Positions 15,805 to 25,210 are shown, numbered from the stretch's first letter. The stretch is DNA of 26,763 nt from GCA-020344555 sp964548955 (GCA_964548955.1 CAZJTP010000039.1:1-26763), one strand, 5' to 3'. Made by a program: numbers and translations. Notes: generated from the letters alone by a model not told the origin.

Positions 15805-17148
15805 ATGGTCTCAATTGATCCCAGCTCCTCTCGGCGTGCTTCGACAACCCGACGTCGCTGGACGTTTCGTGCCGTTGCGGTGATCGGCGCCGTGATCGTC
15901 TGCGAAGTCGCGTTGCAGGGCGCGTCCCGCCTTGTACCTGCGGTCGACCTGGCTTTGATGCCGCGATATCAACGCGAGTGGGTCACCGCCATCCCCGCCA
16001 GAATCCCCGACCCTAAGACCGGACGGCGCGGCAACCCGGAGTATCCGGGGCACGATCGACGAGGATATGCCAATCTCTTAATCCCTGACCGTGCCGACGT
16101 GGTCGCGTTGGGCGATTCCGTAACCTATGGTCTTGTCGGATCGAACCGTCTTGGTCGAGGGGTTCCTGTTTCACCTCGTGATTCCTGGCCGGCGGTCGTC
16201 GGGGAATTGCTGGGCACAACGGTCTACAACATGGGTGCGGGTGGATGGGGGCCCGTCGAGTGTCTTCAGGTGCTCGACGAAGCCCTGGCGATGAATCCGC
16301 AGACCATCGTGCTGGGGTTTTTCTTCGGCAACGATCTGTTCGACTGTTTCCAGCAGGTCTACGTTCACGGTCGCCGACAGGACCTGGCCGATCCCGCGTT
16401 CACCGACGCCGTAGCCGCCGCCGAGGAGAACAACCCGTGGTTCGACGCGGTAACCGGGGAATTCATCTCGCAGTCTGTCACGAAGGCGTCACCCACAGGC
16501 AGCCCGTCGTTCCTTCGTCGTGGTCGAATTATGCTCTCTGCCCACTGCAAGTTGTACGGGTTGCTGCGGAGCGCGAAGGACCGCTGCCTTCAGATCGCGG
16601 GCGCCGATCCTGCATCCGTCGCCGCCGCAAAGGACGATTGGGATGTGGCCCGGCAATGGGCGGCAGAGCGATCCGATCGTTATTGCACGTTTGAAAACGG
16701 TCCTTTCCGCACCGTCCTGGCGGCGCCGTATCGGTACGCGGTCCTTAACCTTAACGACGCTCGGATCCGCGCGAGCCTCTCCATCACGTCGCAAGTCATG
16801 CGTCAGTGCGCGGCGCGGTGCCGGACACGCGGTGTTGACTTTGTTGTCGTTCTGCTGCCGACCAAGGAACTGGTGTTCGAGGCGATAGTGGATGACACGG
16901 GCAAGTACCCGAAATATCCTGAGTTGACGACCTTCGAGCATACGGTCCGCAACCGGATCATCACGCAACTTGACGAACACGGGATTGCCTGGGTAGACAC
17001 CCTGCCCGCCCTTCGGGCATGTCTCGACCGCGGCGAGCAGCCTTACCCCATTTCGGCCGACGGTCATCCCAACCTGATCGGCTACCGGGCGATCGCGGAA
17101 GCCGTCGCCCAACACATCAACGATCGCCAGGCCTGCAATCGTCCGTAA
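15805..17148 (+). CDS. Membrane-anchored SGNH/GDSL-type hydrolase
   Basis: The 447-residue protein starts with an Arg-rich stretch and one hydrophobic segment (about 24-40), so it is probably anchored with its enzyme domain outside the cytoplasm. All four SGNH blocks are present: GDS with nucleophile Ser105 (VVALGDSVTYG), Gly144 in NMGAGG, GND at 175-177 with Asn176, and DGH at 419-421 with Asp419 and His421. The family hydrolyses esters, often acetyl groups on polysaccharides. The domain is large for the family, with an insertion between the GND and DGH blocks. The upstream dehydratase makes a sugar-glycan role attractive, but this is inferred. ATG 15805 avoids the hairpin stretch upstream, which an earlier GTG (15703) would have to translate. 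Confidence 0.85.
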   Translation: MVSIDPSSSRRASTTRRRWTFRAVAVIGAVIVCEVALQGASRLVPAVDLALMPRYQREWVTAIPARIPDPKTGRRGNPEYPGHDRRGYANLLIPDRADVVALGDSVTYGLVGSNRLGRGVPVSPRDSWPAVVGELLGTTVYNMGAGGWGPVECLQVLDEALAMNPQTIVLGFFFGNDLFDCFQQVYVHGRRQDLADPAFTDAVAAAEENNPWFDAVTGEFISQSVTKASPTGSPSFLRRGRIMLSAHCKLYGLLRSAKDRCLQIAGADPASVAAAKDDWDVARQWAAERSDRYCTFENGPFRTVLAAPYRYAVLNLNDARIRASLSITSQVMRQCAARCRTRGVDFVVVLLPTKELVFEAIVDDTGKYPKYPELTTFEHTVRNRIITQLDEHGIAWVDTLPALRACLDRGEQPYPISADGHPNLIGYRAIAEAVAQHINDRQACNRP

Positions 17149-17248
17149 GCCGCAACCGCAGCAACCCGACGGTCGGAATATTCGCTTTGGATGAACCGGT
17201 GAATGGATCGCCCGGTCATGCTGGTGATGAGGGCCCGAAGAGCTCCCT

Positions 17249-18847
17249 TCAAGCATTTCCCAGAGCGGCCGTGAGGCGAAAGTCGTCCGGCGATTCGCTA
17301 AGCCACCTCAGGGTCGCATCGGCGACGGCGGGATCAAACTGCCGACCGGCACCGGCGGTAAGCTCCGCGCGGACGCGATCGATGGTGTAGGGCCCTTTAT
17401 AGCTGCGTGGAGAGAACATCGTATCCAGCGCGTCGGCAGTGGCGAGAATGCGCGCGCCGATCGGTATGCGATCCCCGACAAGTCCGACTGGATACCCGGT
17501 CCCGTCGTAGTGCTCGTGATGGTGGAGAATGAGCGGCCTTTCATCGGTCAGGAAGCTCACGTGACCCAGGATTTCCAGCGCCGTTTCGGGATGACGTTTG
17601 ACGATGTCGAACTCCGCGTCGGTGAGCGGTCCGGGTTTGGTGAGGATCGCGTCGGGCAGGCCGATCTTGCCGACATCGTGGAGCAGGGCGGCGACCCGGA
17701 GTGTTTCAATGAGGCGTGCGGGCAACTGCATCCGCTTGCCGATCCCCTCGGCGTAGCCCGCTACGGTCAAGGAGTGCGCCCGGGTGTGTGGATCCTTCGC
17801 TTCAACGGCCGCCACCAATGCCCGAGTCGATTCGACGTACGTCGAGCGCAGATGTTGGCGGAGACGCTCCATCCAGTGTGAGACGCCGTCGATCGTCAAC
17901 CGCTCCAAGTCCCTGCGCGATGGTTGGGCGTCAAGAAGATCGGTCCACGTCACGTTTCGACCACCGCCCTGGCGCTTGGCATGGTCAAGGGCGATGCGGG
18001 CGCGCTTAATGAGTTGATGTTCCGCCTCGATAAAGCCAGCGGTGCTCTCGGCAATGCCGATGCTGACCGTAATCTCATATGGTCGGTCCGCAACCGTCAA
18101 CGCGTCCGTTCGCATGGTCTGGGCGCAACGGAGGGCAAGTCGTGTCGCGTCGGACGCCCTCGAGTCGGGTAGGGCTGCGATGAAACGATCACCCTGGTAG
18201 CGTGCAACGATGTCGCTGCGCCGGCATGCGCCCTTTAACGTCGAGGCGAACCAACGCAACACGCGGTCTCCAAAGGCGGGAGAGTAGCGCTCGTTGCAAT
18301 CACGGAAGCGGTCGAGGTCGAACATCATGATCGAAAGCGGCTGGCCGTGCCGTCGACACAGACTGCGCAAAGTGCCCAGGGCATCCAGAAACGCGCTGTG
18401 CTCCGGAAGCGCGTCGGCTCCGGCCCCGGGATTTGCATGCGCAGATGTCGATGCACCATGCCGCACGGATCGACGGTTTATGGCTTTGGCGACGATGTCG
18501 CAAAGCTCCGTGATGTTGACCGGCTCCTCGAGGCAGTCCCACACTCCGGCGCGAAAGACGCTGCGCATGATCAGTGCCTTGCGGGCGGGAACGATCGCGA
18601 TGATCGCACGGTCCGGAAGGGTGTCGCGCAGCGTTGCTATCGCCGATGTCGCCGATTGGGGATCACACGTCCGTATTTGCAGAACTACGACTGCCGTGTC
18701 CGGCGTTGCGTTTGCAATGGTCCCGGCGTGCCATTCGCCTGTAACGGCACAAGCAAGATCGCGCTGCTCGAGAGCCACCGCTGCGCCGTTGCGCCAGGCG
18801 GTGTCATCGTGGATTATGAGCGTCTTGCGATCGTGTTGTTTTGCCAT
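17249..18847 (-). CDS. HD-GYP protein with inactive-looking receiver and GGDEF domains
   Basis: The protein has 532 residues and three domains. Residues 8-122 resemble a response-regulator receiver, but the phospho-accepting Asp position is Gln57 (VVLQIR) and the conserved Lys is Glu108 (LEEPV). Residues 148-300 resemble a GGDEF domain; the signature reads QGDRF at 218-222, so cyclase activity is unlikely, although the region could still bind GTP or c-di-GMP. Residues 340-525 are an HD-GYP domain with all key residues: HTRAHS, the HD pair at 390-391 (LLHDVGKIGLPD), HPETALEIL, HHHEHYDGTGYP with GYP at 451-453, and ADALDTM. HD-GYP domains degrade c-di-GMP. The start is ATG 18847, with GGAG and a G-rich stretch upstream. 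It converges with the SGNH gene and appears to be transcribed alone. Confidence 0.92.
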   Translation of the reverse strand: MAKQHDRKTLIIHDDTAWRNGAAVALEQRDLACAVTGEWHAGTIANATPDTAVVVLQIRTCDPQSATSAIATLRDTLPDRAIIAIVPARKALIMRSVFRAGVWDCLEEPVNITELCDIVAKAINRRSVRHGASTSAHANPGAGADALPEHSAFLDALGTLRSLCRRHGQPLSIMMFDLDRFRDCNERYSPAFGDRVLRWFASTLKGACRRSDIVARYQGDRFIAALPDSRASDATRLALRCAQTMRTDALTVADRPYEITVSIGIAESTAGFIEAEHQLIKRARIALDHAKRQGGGRNVTWTDLLDAQPSRRDLERLTIDGVSHWMERLRQHLRSTYVESTRALVAAVEAKDPHTRAHSLTVAGYAEGIGKRMQLPARLIETLRVAALLHDVGKIGLPDAILTKPGPLTDAEFDIVKRHPETALEILGHVSFLTDERPLILHHHEHYDGTGYPVGLVGDRIPIGARILATADALDTMFSPRSYKGPYTIDRVRAELTAGAGRQFDPAVADATLRWLSESPDDFRLTAALGNA

Positions 18848-19714
18848 TACCCCCGACTCCGTGGCATGCAGTCTAATCCGCTATCGTCATGGTGCCCGAG
18901 CAACTTAACGTACTGAATCACGGGCACTTATCGGTGTTGACGACATGACGCGATCACGCGTCCGATCAGGCAAATACGACTTCCCTATCGGAGCGGCAAA
19001 CGGTTCTACATGGGACGTGTTATCCGTGACAATCCGGTAATGCATTCCCCGTCGCTGAGAAGTGACACGATGTGACACTTGCAGCATCGCCCAACCCGAT
19101 AAGGGCTACGCGATTCGCGGACGAACGAGCAAGCTGAATCGCACGAACCTTGCAGGATGGTAGTTCTTCGCCTCTGTGTAGGTGACGTGAACCGGCGGTG
19201 CCGCGACAGCCGGTCGCGTGCCGTCGAGTATTGAGGAAACCGAGTGGATTCTCGGACAGCAGACGGCCGCCGGAAATACCGGTAACGTTGGGACCCTTAC
19301 GCAGTCGTACCGGCAGCGGCCCGATTGGACCTTCAGTGTCGGAGCCCGGGCGACACGTGGCGGGAACCGACACTAGACGGTTATCGGAAACGTCGTCCGA
19401 CGTGCGGACAAGTCCTATCGTGGCGTGGTCAGCATGGGTGGTTGGGCCGTAAATCCCTTCTCGGCCCATTCGTGCGAGAAAGGATTCTCGCACGAGCATC
19501 AATAGTGCCTCATCGTCCACGATCATTCATTGCGTGATGCACACCGTGGGTATCGTCAATGCGCGTGGTTGGCGGCGCGGGAGACACCGCGATAGAATCC
19601 GGCAGTCGCGGATGTGCGGCTCGACGCGCGCGCGAAACCATCCGTGCAAGCTGCGGCGCGCCGGTCGTCGCGGATTCCCAAGCGGCTCTACGATCAAGGG
19701 AGCACCGGAGCATC
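18848..19714. other. Long gene-poor spacer between divergent genes
   Basis: No frame gives a credible protein. Palindromes are frequent: GACGCG/CGCGTC (18947-18962, loop ATCA), ACCGGC/GCCGGT (19191-19214) and the hairpin repeat at 19459-19495. Promoters for the minus-strand HD-GYP gene and the plus-strand TPR gene should lie here, but no clear -35/-10 pair stands out. Confidence 0.45.
19459..19495. repeat. Hairpin repeat, copy D (inverted relative to copy C)
   Basis: TCGTGCGAGAA (19470-19480) pairs with TTCTCGCACGA (19485-19495) around an AGGA loop. The block 19459-19491 is the exact reverse complement of 9545-9577. In copy C the same AGGA-looped core is closed by TGGGCC/GGCCCA arms, while here it is closed by TCGTGC/GCACGA arms, so the pairing is kept although the bases differ. 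Confidence 0.85.
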
Positions 19715-22348
19715 GTGACCCGCGTCGATGACAATCGAAGTACATCACGTCTGCGGCGGTTGTTGCCGGTGATGATCGTGTTCGTTGCAGCCGTGGTCAT
19801 GGGGCTTCCGACCCTCGGCGGGAGTTTCGTGGGCGGTGACGATCACCGCTTGGCCCTCAATCACGTCCTCGTGAATCACCCATCCTTTTCCCACGCGGTC
19901 GAGCTGTTCACCATCGTGCATCGTGATTTGTATCAGCCTCTGCCGCTGCTGAGTTTCTCAGCGGAGTTCGCCGTCGCCAACGTATTCGGACTGTTTGAGG
20001 AGAGTGTCGCCGGCGGAGCATGGCTGTTTCATCTGACGAACATTCTCCTGCACGCTCTCAACGCGGTGCTTGTTTACGCAGTGATCGTGCGATTGCACGA
20101 GCGCGCGGACGGAAACGCTCCTCACGCGAAACAAGACGCGGGAACAGCGCTCAGTATGGATGGTGGCAATGCCGCACGCGCTGTCGCTACCGTTGCGGCG
20201 CTGTTGTTCGCCGTTCATCCACTACAAACGGAAGTCGTGGCGTGGACTAATGGCCGCATGATGCTGATGTCCACGCTGTTTACGCTATTGTCGCTCTGGT
20301 GGTTTGCAGCGTTTCTGGACAAACCCACCGCGCGGTCGGTGGTTCTCACGATCGTATTCGTTCTGCTTTCGGCGATCAGCAAGGTTCGCATCGGTCTTCC
20401 ACTGCTTCTGGTGATCGTAGCCTTCGCGCGGCGGTCGAAGCTCGGTTGGCGGTTCATCGCGCTTTGGGTCGTTTGCAGCCTGGTGACGGGGATCTTCGTG
20501 CTGGTCAACGTGTGGGCGACGGCCGGTGCCTCACTGTTCTCCGAGGCGGCTGAACATTTACAGGGTCCACGCATGGTTCGCGTGCTGCTCGCGCTTGGAT
20601 GTTACTTCCAACACGTCGTCTGGCCGGTGGGCCTGGCGAGCTACTATCCAACGCCGCCGCTTGTTCAGTGGTCCGACGCCGGGACGTGGCGGGCGGTGGC
20701 GGTCGTGGTGCCGAGCCTGTTGATTCTCGCCTGGGCGTGCCGTCGATCACGCGCGGCGTGGCTGGGTGTGCTGTGGTTCTTCGTGACCATCGCGTCGACG
20801 TTGCCGTTTGTTCCGGCGCGGAACATATTGGCGGCTGATCGCTACATGTATCTGCCGATCATCGGGTTGTTGTGGTTGATCGCGGCGCTCAGTTGGGAAG
20901 TTTATCGACGCTGGATGGCAAGGTTGTCGTGGAGTCGGGCTGTGCCGGTCCTGGCCGCGGCGCTAATTGTGCCGACCTGCTTCGGTATAAGTTGGTACGT
21001 GGCTGACTTCTATTCGACACCGATCAAGAAAACTACGCGGATTGCCACACTTTTCTCCGATACGCCGCGCGTGTGGGAACGGTTGGGGTGGACGCTATAC
21101 GGGAAAGGGGACTATACGGAGGCCATCAAGTGTGCCAATAAGGAGCTGCGGTATGATGCTCCCAATGTCCAGAGTGGGGCATACCAGTTGCTTGGCATGT
21201 CGGAGCTGCGCCGTGGGAACGGTGAGACTGCGCTGAAGCTGCTCCACAAGTCTCTCGAGGTCAATCCAGGCAACAACCTGGGTTTGTATCGCCTGGCGAC
21301 CGCGTACGACGATCTTGGCCGGAATGCCGAAGCCGTCACGTACTTCGAGGACGCCGTCGAGGCGGCACCGTTGCACAACCCGAGAATCATCCGGCTCGCC
21401 ATGGTATATCGTCGGTTGGGCCGGCCCGCCGATGCCCGGGCCATGTACGAAAAGGCGCTCACCAACAATCCCTATGATGTGGCTGCAACGATGGGCCTGG
21501 CCGAGCTGGATATTCAAGAGGGTACGCGCGAGTCATACAGGTCCGCTGAGCGTTTGCTGATCGACCTGCTGGGTTGGATGCCGGAGAACACCGATGCCCT
21601 GACGAACCTAGGTGTGGTCCATCGGGTACTTGGACACACGAGTGAAGCCGTTGAGGCTTATATCGGAGTCCTTGAAAGGAACCCCAATCACGTGACCGCC
21701 GCACTGAACTTGGCCCAAATCTACTATAGCACCGGTGATATCGGGCGTGCCTTTCCGTTCTTTGAACGCGTAGCGGCCAGTGGGCCGGAGTCGCTTCAAC
21801 AGGCGATCGATGTTCATGACTTCTTTGTGGCACAGGGCATTGTTGACCGTTGCGTATCGCTGTGGGAGAGATTCCTAGCTCGCTTCCCCGGCTCGGCGGA
21901 TGGGCGTTCGTTTCTGTCCTGGTCATGCGCGTTGGCCGATGATCTTCAACGGGCGAGGACGGAGGCCAAAGCGCTTGTGGACGGGCGTAGTGAATCCCCG
22001 CTGCCGACGGCGACACTGGCGTATCTCGATCTCGTCGAAGGACGGTATACCGATGCAACGGCGCGTATTGAGGTACTTTGCGAGATGGGTGAGAAAGGAG
22101 CGGCGGTGCGACGGCGTCTGCGGGGGGCGCTCGAACGCTACGATCAACGACAACCGGATGTCCCGTGGACATTCTGTCTGGCGGCGCGCCTGCTCATCGC
22201 GGATGGAAACCTTGAGGGCGCAGAACTGTTTCTCGGCCTTTGTAACGAGCGATGCACCAATCCCGCCTGCCACGAGCAGGTTCGCGTTCTTCGAACGCAA
22301 CTGCAGAACTCGAAGTCCACGCCCTCTGACATCCCCGCGTTACCCTGA
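19715..22348 (+). CDS. TMTC-like membrane glycosyltransferase with TPR repeats
   Basis: The protein has 877 residues. The N-terminal half (to about 440) is a polytopic membrane domain with roughly ten hydrophobic segments. It has the order of motifs found in TMTC/PMT-like mannosyltransferases: an early acidic pair (GGDDH), YQPLPLLSF, LTNILLHALNAVLVY, FAVHPLQTEVVAWTNGRMMLMS and AADRYMYLP. The C-terminal half is a run of TPR repeats, for example AYQLLGMSELRRGNGETALKLLHKSLEVNP, GLYRLATAYDDLGRNAEAVTYFEDAVEAAP and ALTNLGVVHRVLGHTSEAVEAYIGVLERNP. The predicted role is glycosylation of exported protein or glycan at the membrane; substrate and sugar are unknown. I chose GTG 19715 because GGAG lies five bases upstream. 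An ATG at 19559 adds 52 residues of Arg/Ala-rich sequence with no clear role. Confidence 0.82.
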   Translation: MTRVDDNRSTSRLRRLLPVMIVFVAAVVMGLPTLGGSFVGGDDHRLALNHVLVNHPSFSHAVELFTIVHRDLYQPLPLLSFSAEFAVANVFGLFEESVAGGAWLFHLTNILLHALNAVLVYAVIVRLHERADGNAPHAKQDAGTALSMDGGNAARAVATVAALLFAVHPLQTEVVAWTNGRMMLMSTLFTLLSLWWFAAFLDKPTARSVVLTIVFVLLSAISKVRIGLPLLLVIVAFARRSKLGWRFIALWVVCSLVTGIFVLVNVWATAGASLFSEAAEHLQGPRMVRVLLALGCYFQHVVWPVGLASYYPTPPLVQWSDAGTWRAVAVVVPSLLILAWACRRSRAAWLGVLWFFVTIASTLPFVPARNILAADRYMYLPIIGLLWLIAALSWEVYRRWMARLSWSRAVPVLAAALIVPTCFGISWYVADFYSTPIKKTTRIATLFSDTPRVWERLGWTLYGKGDYTEAIKCANKELRYDAPNVQSGAYQLLGMSELRRGNGETALKLLHKSLEVNPGNNLGLYRLATAYDDLGRNAEAVTYFEDAVEAAPLHNPRIIRLAMVYRRLGRPADARAMYEKALTNNPYDVAATMGLAELDIQEGTRESYRSAERLLIDLLGWMPENTDALTNLGVVHRVLGHTSEAVEAYIGVLERNPNHVTAALNLAQIYYSTGDIGRAFPFFERVAASGPESLQQAIDVHDFFVAQGIVDRCVSLWERFLARFPGSADGRSFLSWSCALADDLQRARTEAKALVDGRSESPLPTATLAYLDLVEGRYTDATARIEVLCEMGEKGAAVRRRLRGALERYDQRQPDVPWTFCLAARLLIADGNLEGAELFLGLCNERCTNPACHEQVRVLRTQLQNSKSTPSDIPALP

Positions 22349-22583
22349 AGATCTGTTGAAGTGGTATACGGGACACGCTTTCCCGCCTGTCGAGCTGCCT
22401 TGCTGACCTGGTAAGGGTCGACCGGAACATCGATCCCCCAGGCGGATTTCGTAGAGAACAACCGAGCCGCGTAGAGGCCCGTTTGCATCGGGCGCCCACG
22501 CGGCTAGAGCGAGTAGGAGGACGTTTTGCTCTGTAGAGGCCGATCAGGCGGTCAGCCTTGCAGATCCGCAACCCGCGTGTCAG

Positions 22584-23579
22584 CTAGGCGGCCAGGTATT
22601 GGTCCTCCAATGCGCAACGGATCTTCTTCAACGCGTTGTTTTGGATCTGGCGGACCCGTTCTTTGGTGACACCGATAACGCAGCCCACCTGCTCGAGCGT
22701 CTTGGGCATGGGAGCTTGCCCGGTCGCAGTCACTCCGAGAGCGAAGCGTTCACGGATGACGGTGCGTTCGACGTCGCTGAGGTCGGCAGTGTTGTCCAGG
22801 AGGATGTCCTTGAGTTCGTCCACACAATCCTCTTCGATGCCTTCCCGTCGCCGCTCGAGGTAATCGCTGCGCTCCATGCCCGGATCGAACGCCGTCGGGA
22901 ACTTTCCACGATACCGGCTGGCGCGCATTGCCACACGCGAAAAGGCCTTAAGAATCGCTCGACACGAATACGTGCTGAATTTGTAACCCCGCGAACAGTC
23001 GAACTTCTCGACGCTGCGAAGCAGTGCCATGTTGCCTTCGCTGATCATCTCGTTGAAATCGATGTTGGTCAGCCTGGTTCGCTTGGCCATCGCGAGTACC
23101 AGCGGCATGTTCAGCCGGACGATCACACTCCGTGTCATCAGGATACGATGCCCCCACGCCAGCAGCCGCCGGGTCGCCGTGACAGTGAGTCTCCTGCCGC
23201 TGCTTTTGGCCAGTATCCGGGCCACTTGCCGTCGGGCATAGTTGAAGCGCATGAACAGGTGCTCTTCCTGCTCATAACTGAGCGCCGGCACCCGTTCGCC
23301 TGCAGTGACCGCGTCCGTGATGGGATCGGGTGACTTCACGAATCGGGTTGCGTTCCGGTCAACGGGCTTCGCGACACCGCCGAAGAGATTCTGCTCAACT
23401 GACGGTTTGTCGAAGTCCGGGTGATAGACGAAGTCCGCAGGTTCGGTCAGAAGTTTGGTCAGCAGAACTTGGTCCTCGATCGCGAGCGCAGTGATCACAG
23501 CATCGTTCGGGGGCTTGGCTACCGGCAGGGCGGCCGGCAGAGCTTTCACTTTGGCGGCGTCGATCATTTGCGTAGCCAT
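22584..23579 (-). CDS. Sigma-70 family RNA polymerase sigma factor lacking region 3
   Basis: The protein has 331 residues. A polar N-terminal ~95 residues precede a region 1.2-like stretch (LSYEQEEHLFMRFNYARRQVA). Region 2 runs from about 153 to 222 (LNMPLVLAMAKRTRL, NEMISEGNMALLRSVEKFDCSRGYKFSTYS, with the aromatic -10-melting residues). Region 4 (about 266-324) has LSDVERTVIRERFAL and the helix-turn-helix TLEQVGCVIGVTKERVRQIQNNALKKI, which reads the -35 element. The space between them is only about 45 residues and shows no region 3. It is therefore a specialised factor rather than the main housekeeping one. ATG 23579 has AAGGAG seven bases upstream. A near-consensus promoter lies about 230 bases upstream, leaving a long leader. 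Confidence 0.9.
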   Translation of the reverse strand: MATQMIDAAKVKALPAALPVAKPPNDAVITALAIEDQVLLTKLLTEPADFVYHPDFDKPSVEQNLFGGVAKPVDRNATRFVKSPDPITDAVTAGERVPALSYEQEEHLFMRFNYARRQVARILAKSSGRRLTVTATRRLLAWGHRILMTRSVIVRLNMPLVLAMAKRTRLTNIDFNEMISEGNMALLRSVEKFDCSRGYKFSTYSCRAILKAFSRVAMRASRYRGKFPTAFDPGMERSDYLERRREGIEEDCVDELKDILLDNTADLSDVERTVIRERFALGVTATGQAPMPKTLEQVGCVIGVTKERVRQIQNNALKKIRCALEDQYLAA

Positions 23580-23923
23580 CGGTCTACTCCTTCCGCTCAG
23601 CTTCTCTCCTCCGGATCGCTGGACAGCGATGGACCCATAACAGACCCCAGCACTTAGTACGCCGTCCGACGCGGGTGTGTGTGCCCTATTGCACGACTAA
23701 TCACGACCTCACATCGAGCGCGCCGAAAACCGACACCCGCACGGAAGACACACTATCACTGACATTGGAGAGAATAAGTGGCGGGGGGGGACCAACTTGC
23801 CACCTGTATTATACAACATCAACGCTGGATTGACAAGTGTTAACCTTATCCGGATGCCTTACAGGCCCAAAAAACGCCTAGAATCAGTGAGAGTTTATTT
23901 TCTCGGACCAAGTGCCCAGCCGA
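23580..23923. other. Spacer with leader of the sigma gene
   Basis: The spacer holds the sigma gene promoter (23808-23836) and its leader of about 220 bases, including a run of eight G residues at 23783-23790 and the ribosome binding site near 23586-23592. The part to the right (23840-23923) carries short AT-rich inverted repeats that may end the permease transcript; the pairing is weak. I see no gene. Confidence 0.5.
23808..23836 (-). promoter_or_regulatory. Near-consensus sigma-70 promoter for the sigma factor gene
   Basis: On the minus strand TTGTCA (23831-23836) and TATAAT (23808-23813) are separated by exactly 17 bases. This is five of six and six of six matches to the housekeeping consensus. 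Transcription would start near 23801 and reach the sigma gene start at 23579 after about 220 bases. It suggests that the gene is strongly transcribed by the main sigma factor. Confidence 0.75.
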
Positions 23924-25210
23924 CTACTCGTGTCGCAGGGCCTCGATCGGGTCGAGTCTCGCAGCGGACATAGCCGGATACATGCCGAAGAAGATCCCCA
24001 CCAGGACCGATAGGCCAAAGCTCACCACGACATACCAGGTACTGACGATCGTCTCCCAATCGGCGAACATGGTCACGAAGTGAGCACCGACCACACCGAG
24101 AAGCACACCCACGACACCACCGGTCGTCGAGAGGACGACCGTTTCCACGAGGAATTGCACGGCGATGTGACGTTGTCGAGCGCCAAGGGCACGGCGGATG
24201 CCGATCTCACGCGTCCGTTCTGTGACCGTGGCGAGCATAATGTTCATGATTCCTATCCCGCCGACCAGCAGCGAAATCCCCGCTATGAAGCCCAGCGTGT
24301 ATTTCTTGTTGCGCTCCTTCTTCTCCGCGAGCTGCAGCCTGGCGAGCGGGACCTTCACCTCGTAGTCGAGGTTGCGGTGCCCATGCTTGAACACCTGCTC
24401 AATCATCTTTGACACCGGCAGGACGTGCTTCAGCTCATCGACCGTGACGTAGAGGTCCGAATACTGCATCTTAATGAACTCGCGTGAGCCTGCGCTCCTC
24501 CGCACGGTGATCTCCCCGAATTGCGTCATAGCGGTGGAAAACGGCACGAGGATTTCGCGGTTCAGGTTGCGTTCCTCGACGCCGCGCGCCGGTGCGCCAG
24601 CCGTTTGAACCTCCTCGAGGATACCGACTACAGTGAATGGAACAGCCGCGGGAAACCGCTCGGCGAGGATCAGTTCACCAAGAGGGTCCTTGAAGGGAAA
24701 AAGTTCCCGGCTAACCTCTTCACCGATCACGCAGACATTGGTGCGTTCAGTGAGGTCCTGGTCGGTCAGGGGCCGCCCACGGGCAACCGCGATGTTGACG
24801 ACCTCGAAGAACGCCGGCGTGGTGCCGACGACGTTCAGCGCGGATTGATGCTCACTTTGCCACGCTTTATACGCGACCGTTTTGAGCGGGACAACGTGGT
24901 CGATGTGGGGTATGGTTGCCTCGATGATCGCCAGGTCGTCGCGGGTCACGCCGAATTCCACGAGGTTCGTGTTGGCCTGCGAGGTTTGCGCCGTCTGTGG
25001 CGGTTTGACCGAGTTGATGATGATGTTTCTGGTGCCCAAAAGCTCGATCATTCTCAACTCGTCAGCAGAGGCGCCTTCGCTGATGGACAACATGCAGATC
25101 ACCGCCGCAACGCCGAAGATAATCCCCAGTGAGGTCAGCAGCGACCGCAGCTTGTGCAGCCGGAGGTTATCAACCCCGAGTCGCATGGTTTCAAGACTAA
25201 GGAGCTTCAT
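23924..25210 (-). CDS. MacB/FtsX-type ABC transporter permease
   Basis: This 428-residue protein has the topology of MacB/LolC-type permeases: one N-terminal membrane helix (about 22-43, LRSLLTSLGIIFGVAAVICML), a large periplasmic domain (about 45-300) and three C-terminal helices (about 305-330, 350-378 and 388-413). The FtsX domain marks are GGIGIMNIMLATVTERTREIGIRRALGARQRHI and the ending YPAMSAARLDPIEALRHE. Such permeases move energy from a cytoplasmic ATPase to the periplasm, for efflux or lipoprotein release, without being a classic channel. The ATPase and membrane-fusion partners normally encoded next door are missing on both sides. ATG 25210 has GAGGA six bases upstream and a TATAAT element at 25241-25246. 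Confidence 0.92.
   Translation of the reverse strand: MKLLSLETMRLGVDNLRLHKLRSLLTSLGIIFGVAAVICMLSISEGASADELRMIELLGTRNIIINSVKPPQTAQTSQANTNLVEFGVTRDDLAIIEATIPHIDHVVPLKTVAYKAWQSEHQSALNVVGTTPAFFEVVNIAVARGRPLTDQDLTERTNVCVIGEEVSRELFPFKDPLGELILAERFPAAVPFTVVGILEEVQTAGAPARGVEERNLNREILVPFSTAMTQFGEITVRRSAGSREFIKMQYSDLYVTVDELKHVLPVSKMIEQVFKHGHRNLDYEVKVPLARLQLAEKKERNKKYTLGFIAGISLLVGGIGIMNIMLATVTERTREIGIRRALGARQRHIAVQFLVETVVLSTTGGVVGVLLGVVGAHFVTMFADWETIVSTWYVVVSFGLSVLVGIFFGMYPAMSAARLDPIEALRHE

Noticed and set aside
19020..19526. Minus-strand open frame starting MIVDDEALLML, like a response regulator
   Set aside because: The resemblance lasts about 11 residues and then runs into the hairpin repeat; the rest has no receiver features.
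23830..23858. Plus-strand TTGACA at 23830-23835 as a promoter
   Set aside because: No -10 match 16-18 bases downstream and no plus-strand gene follows; the minus-strand reading is far better.
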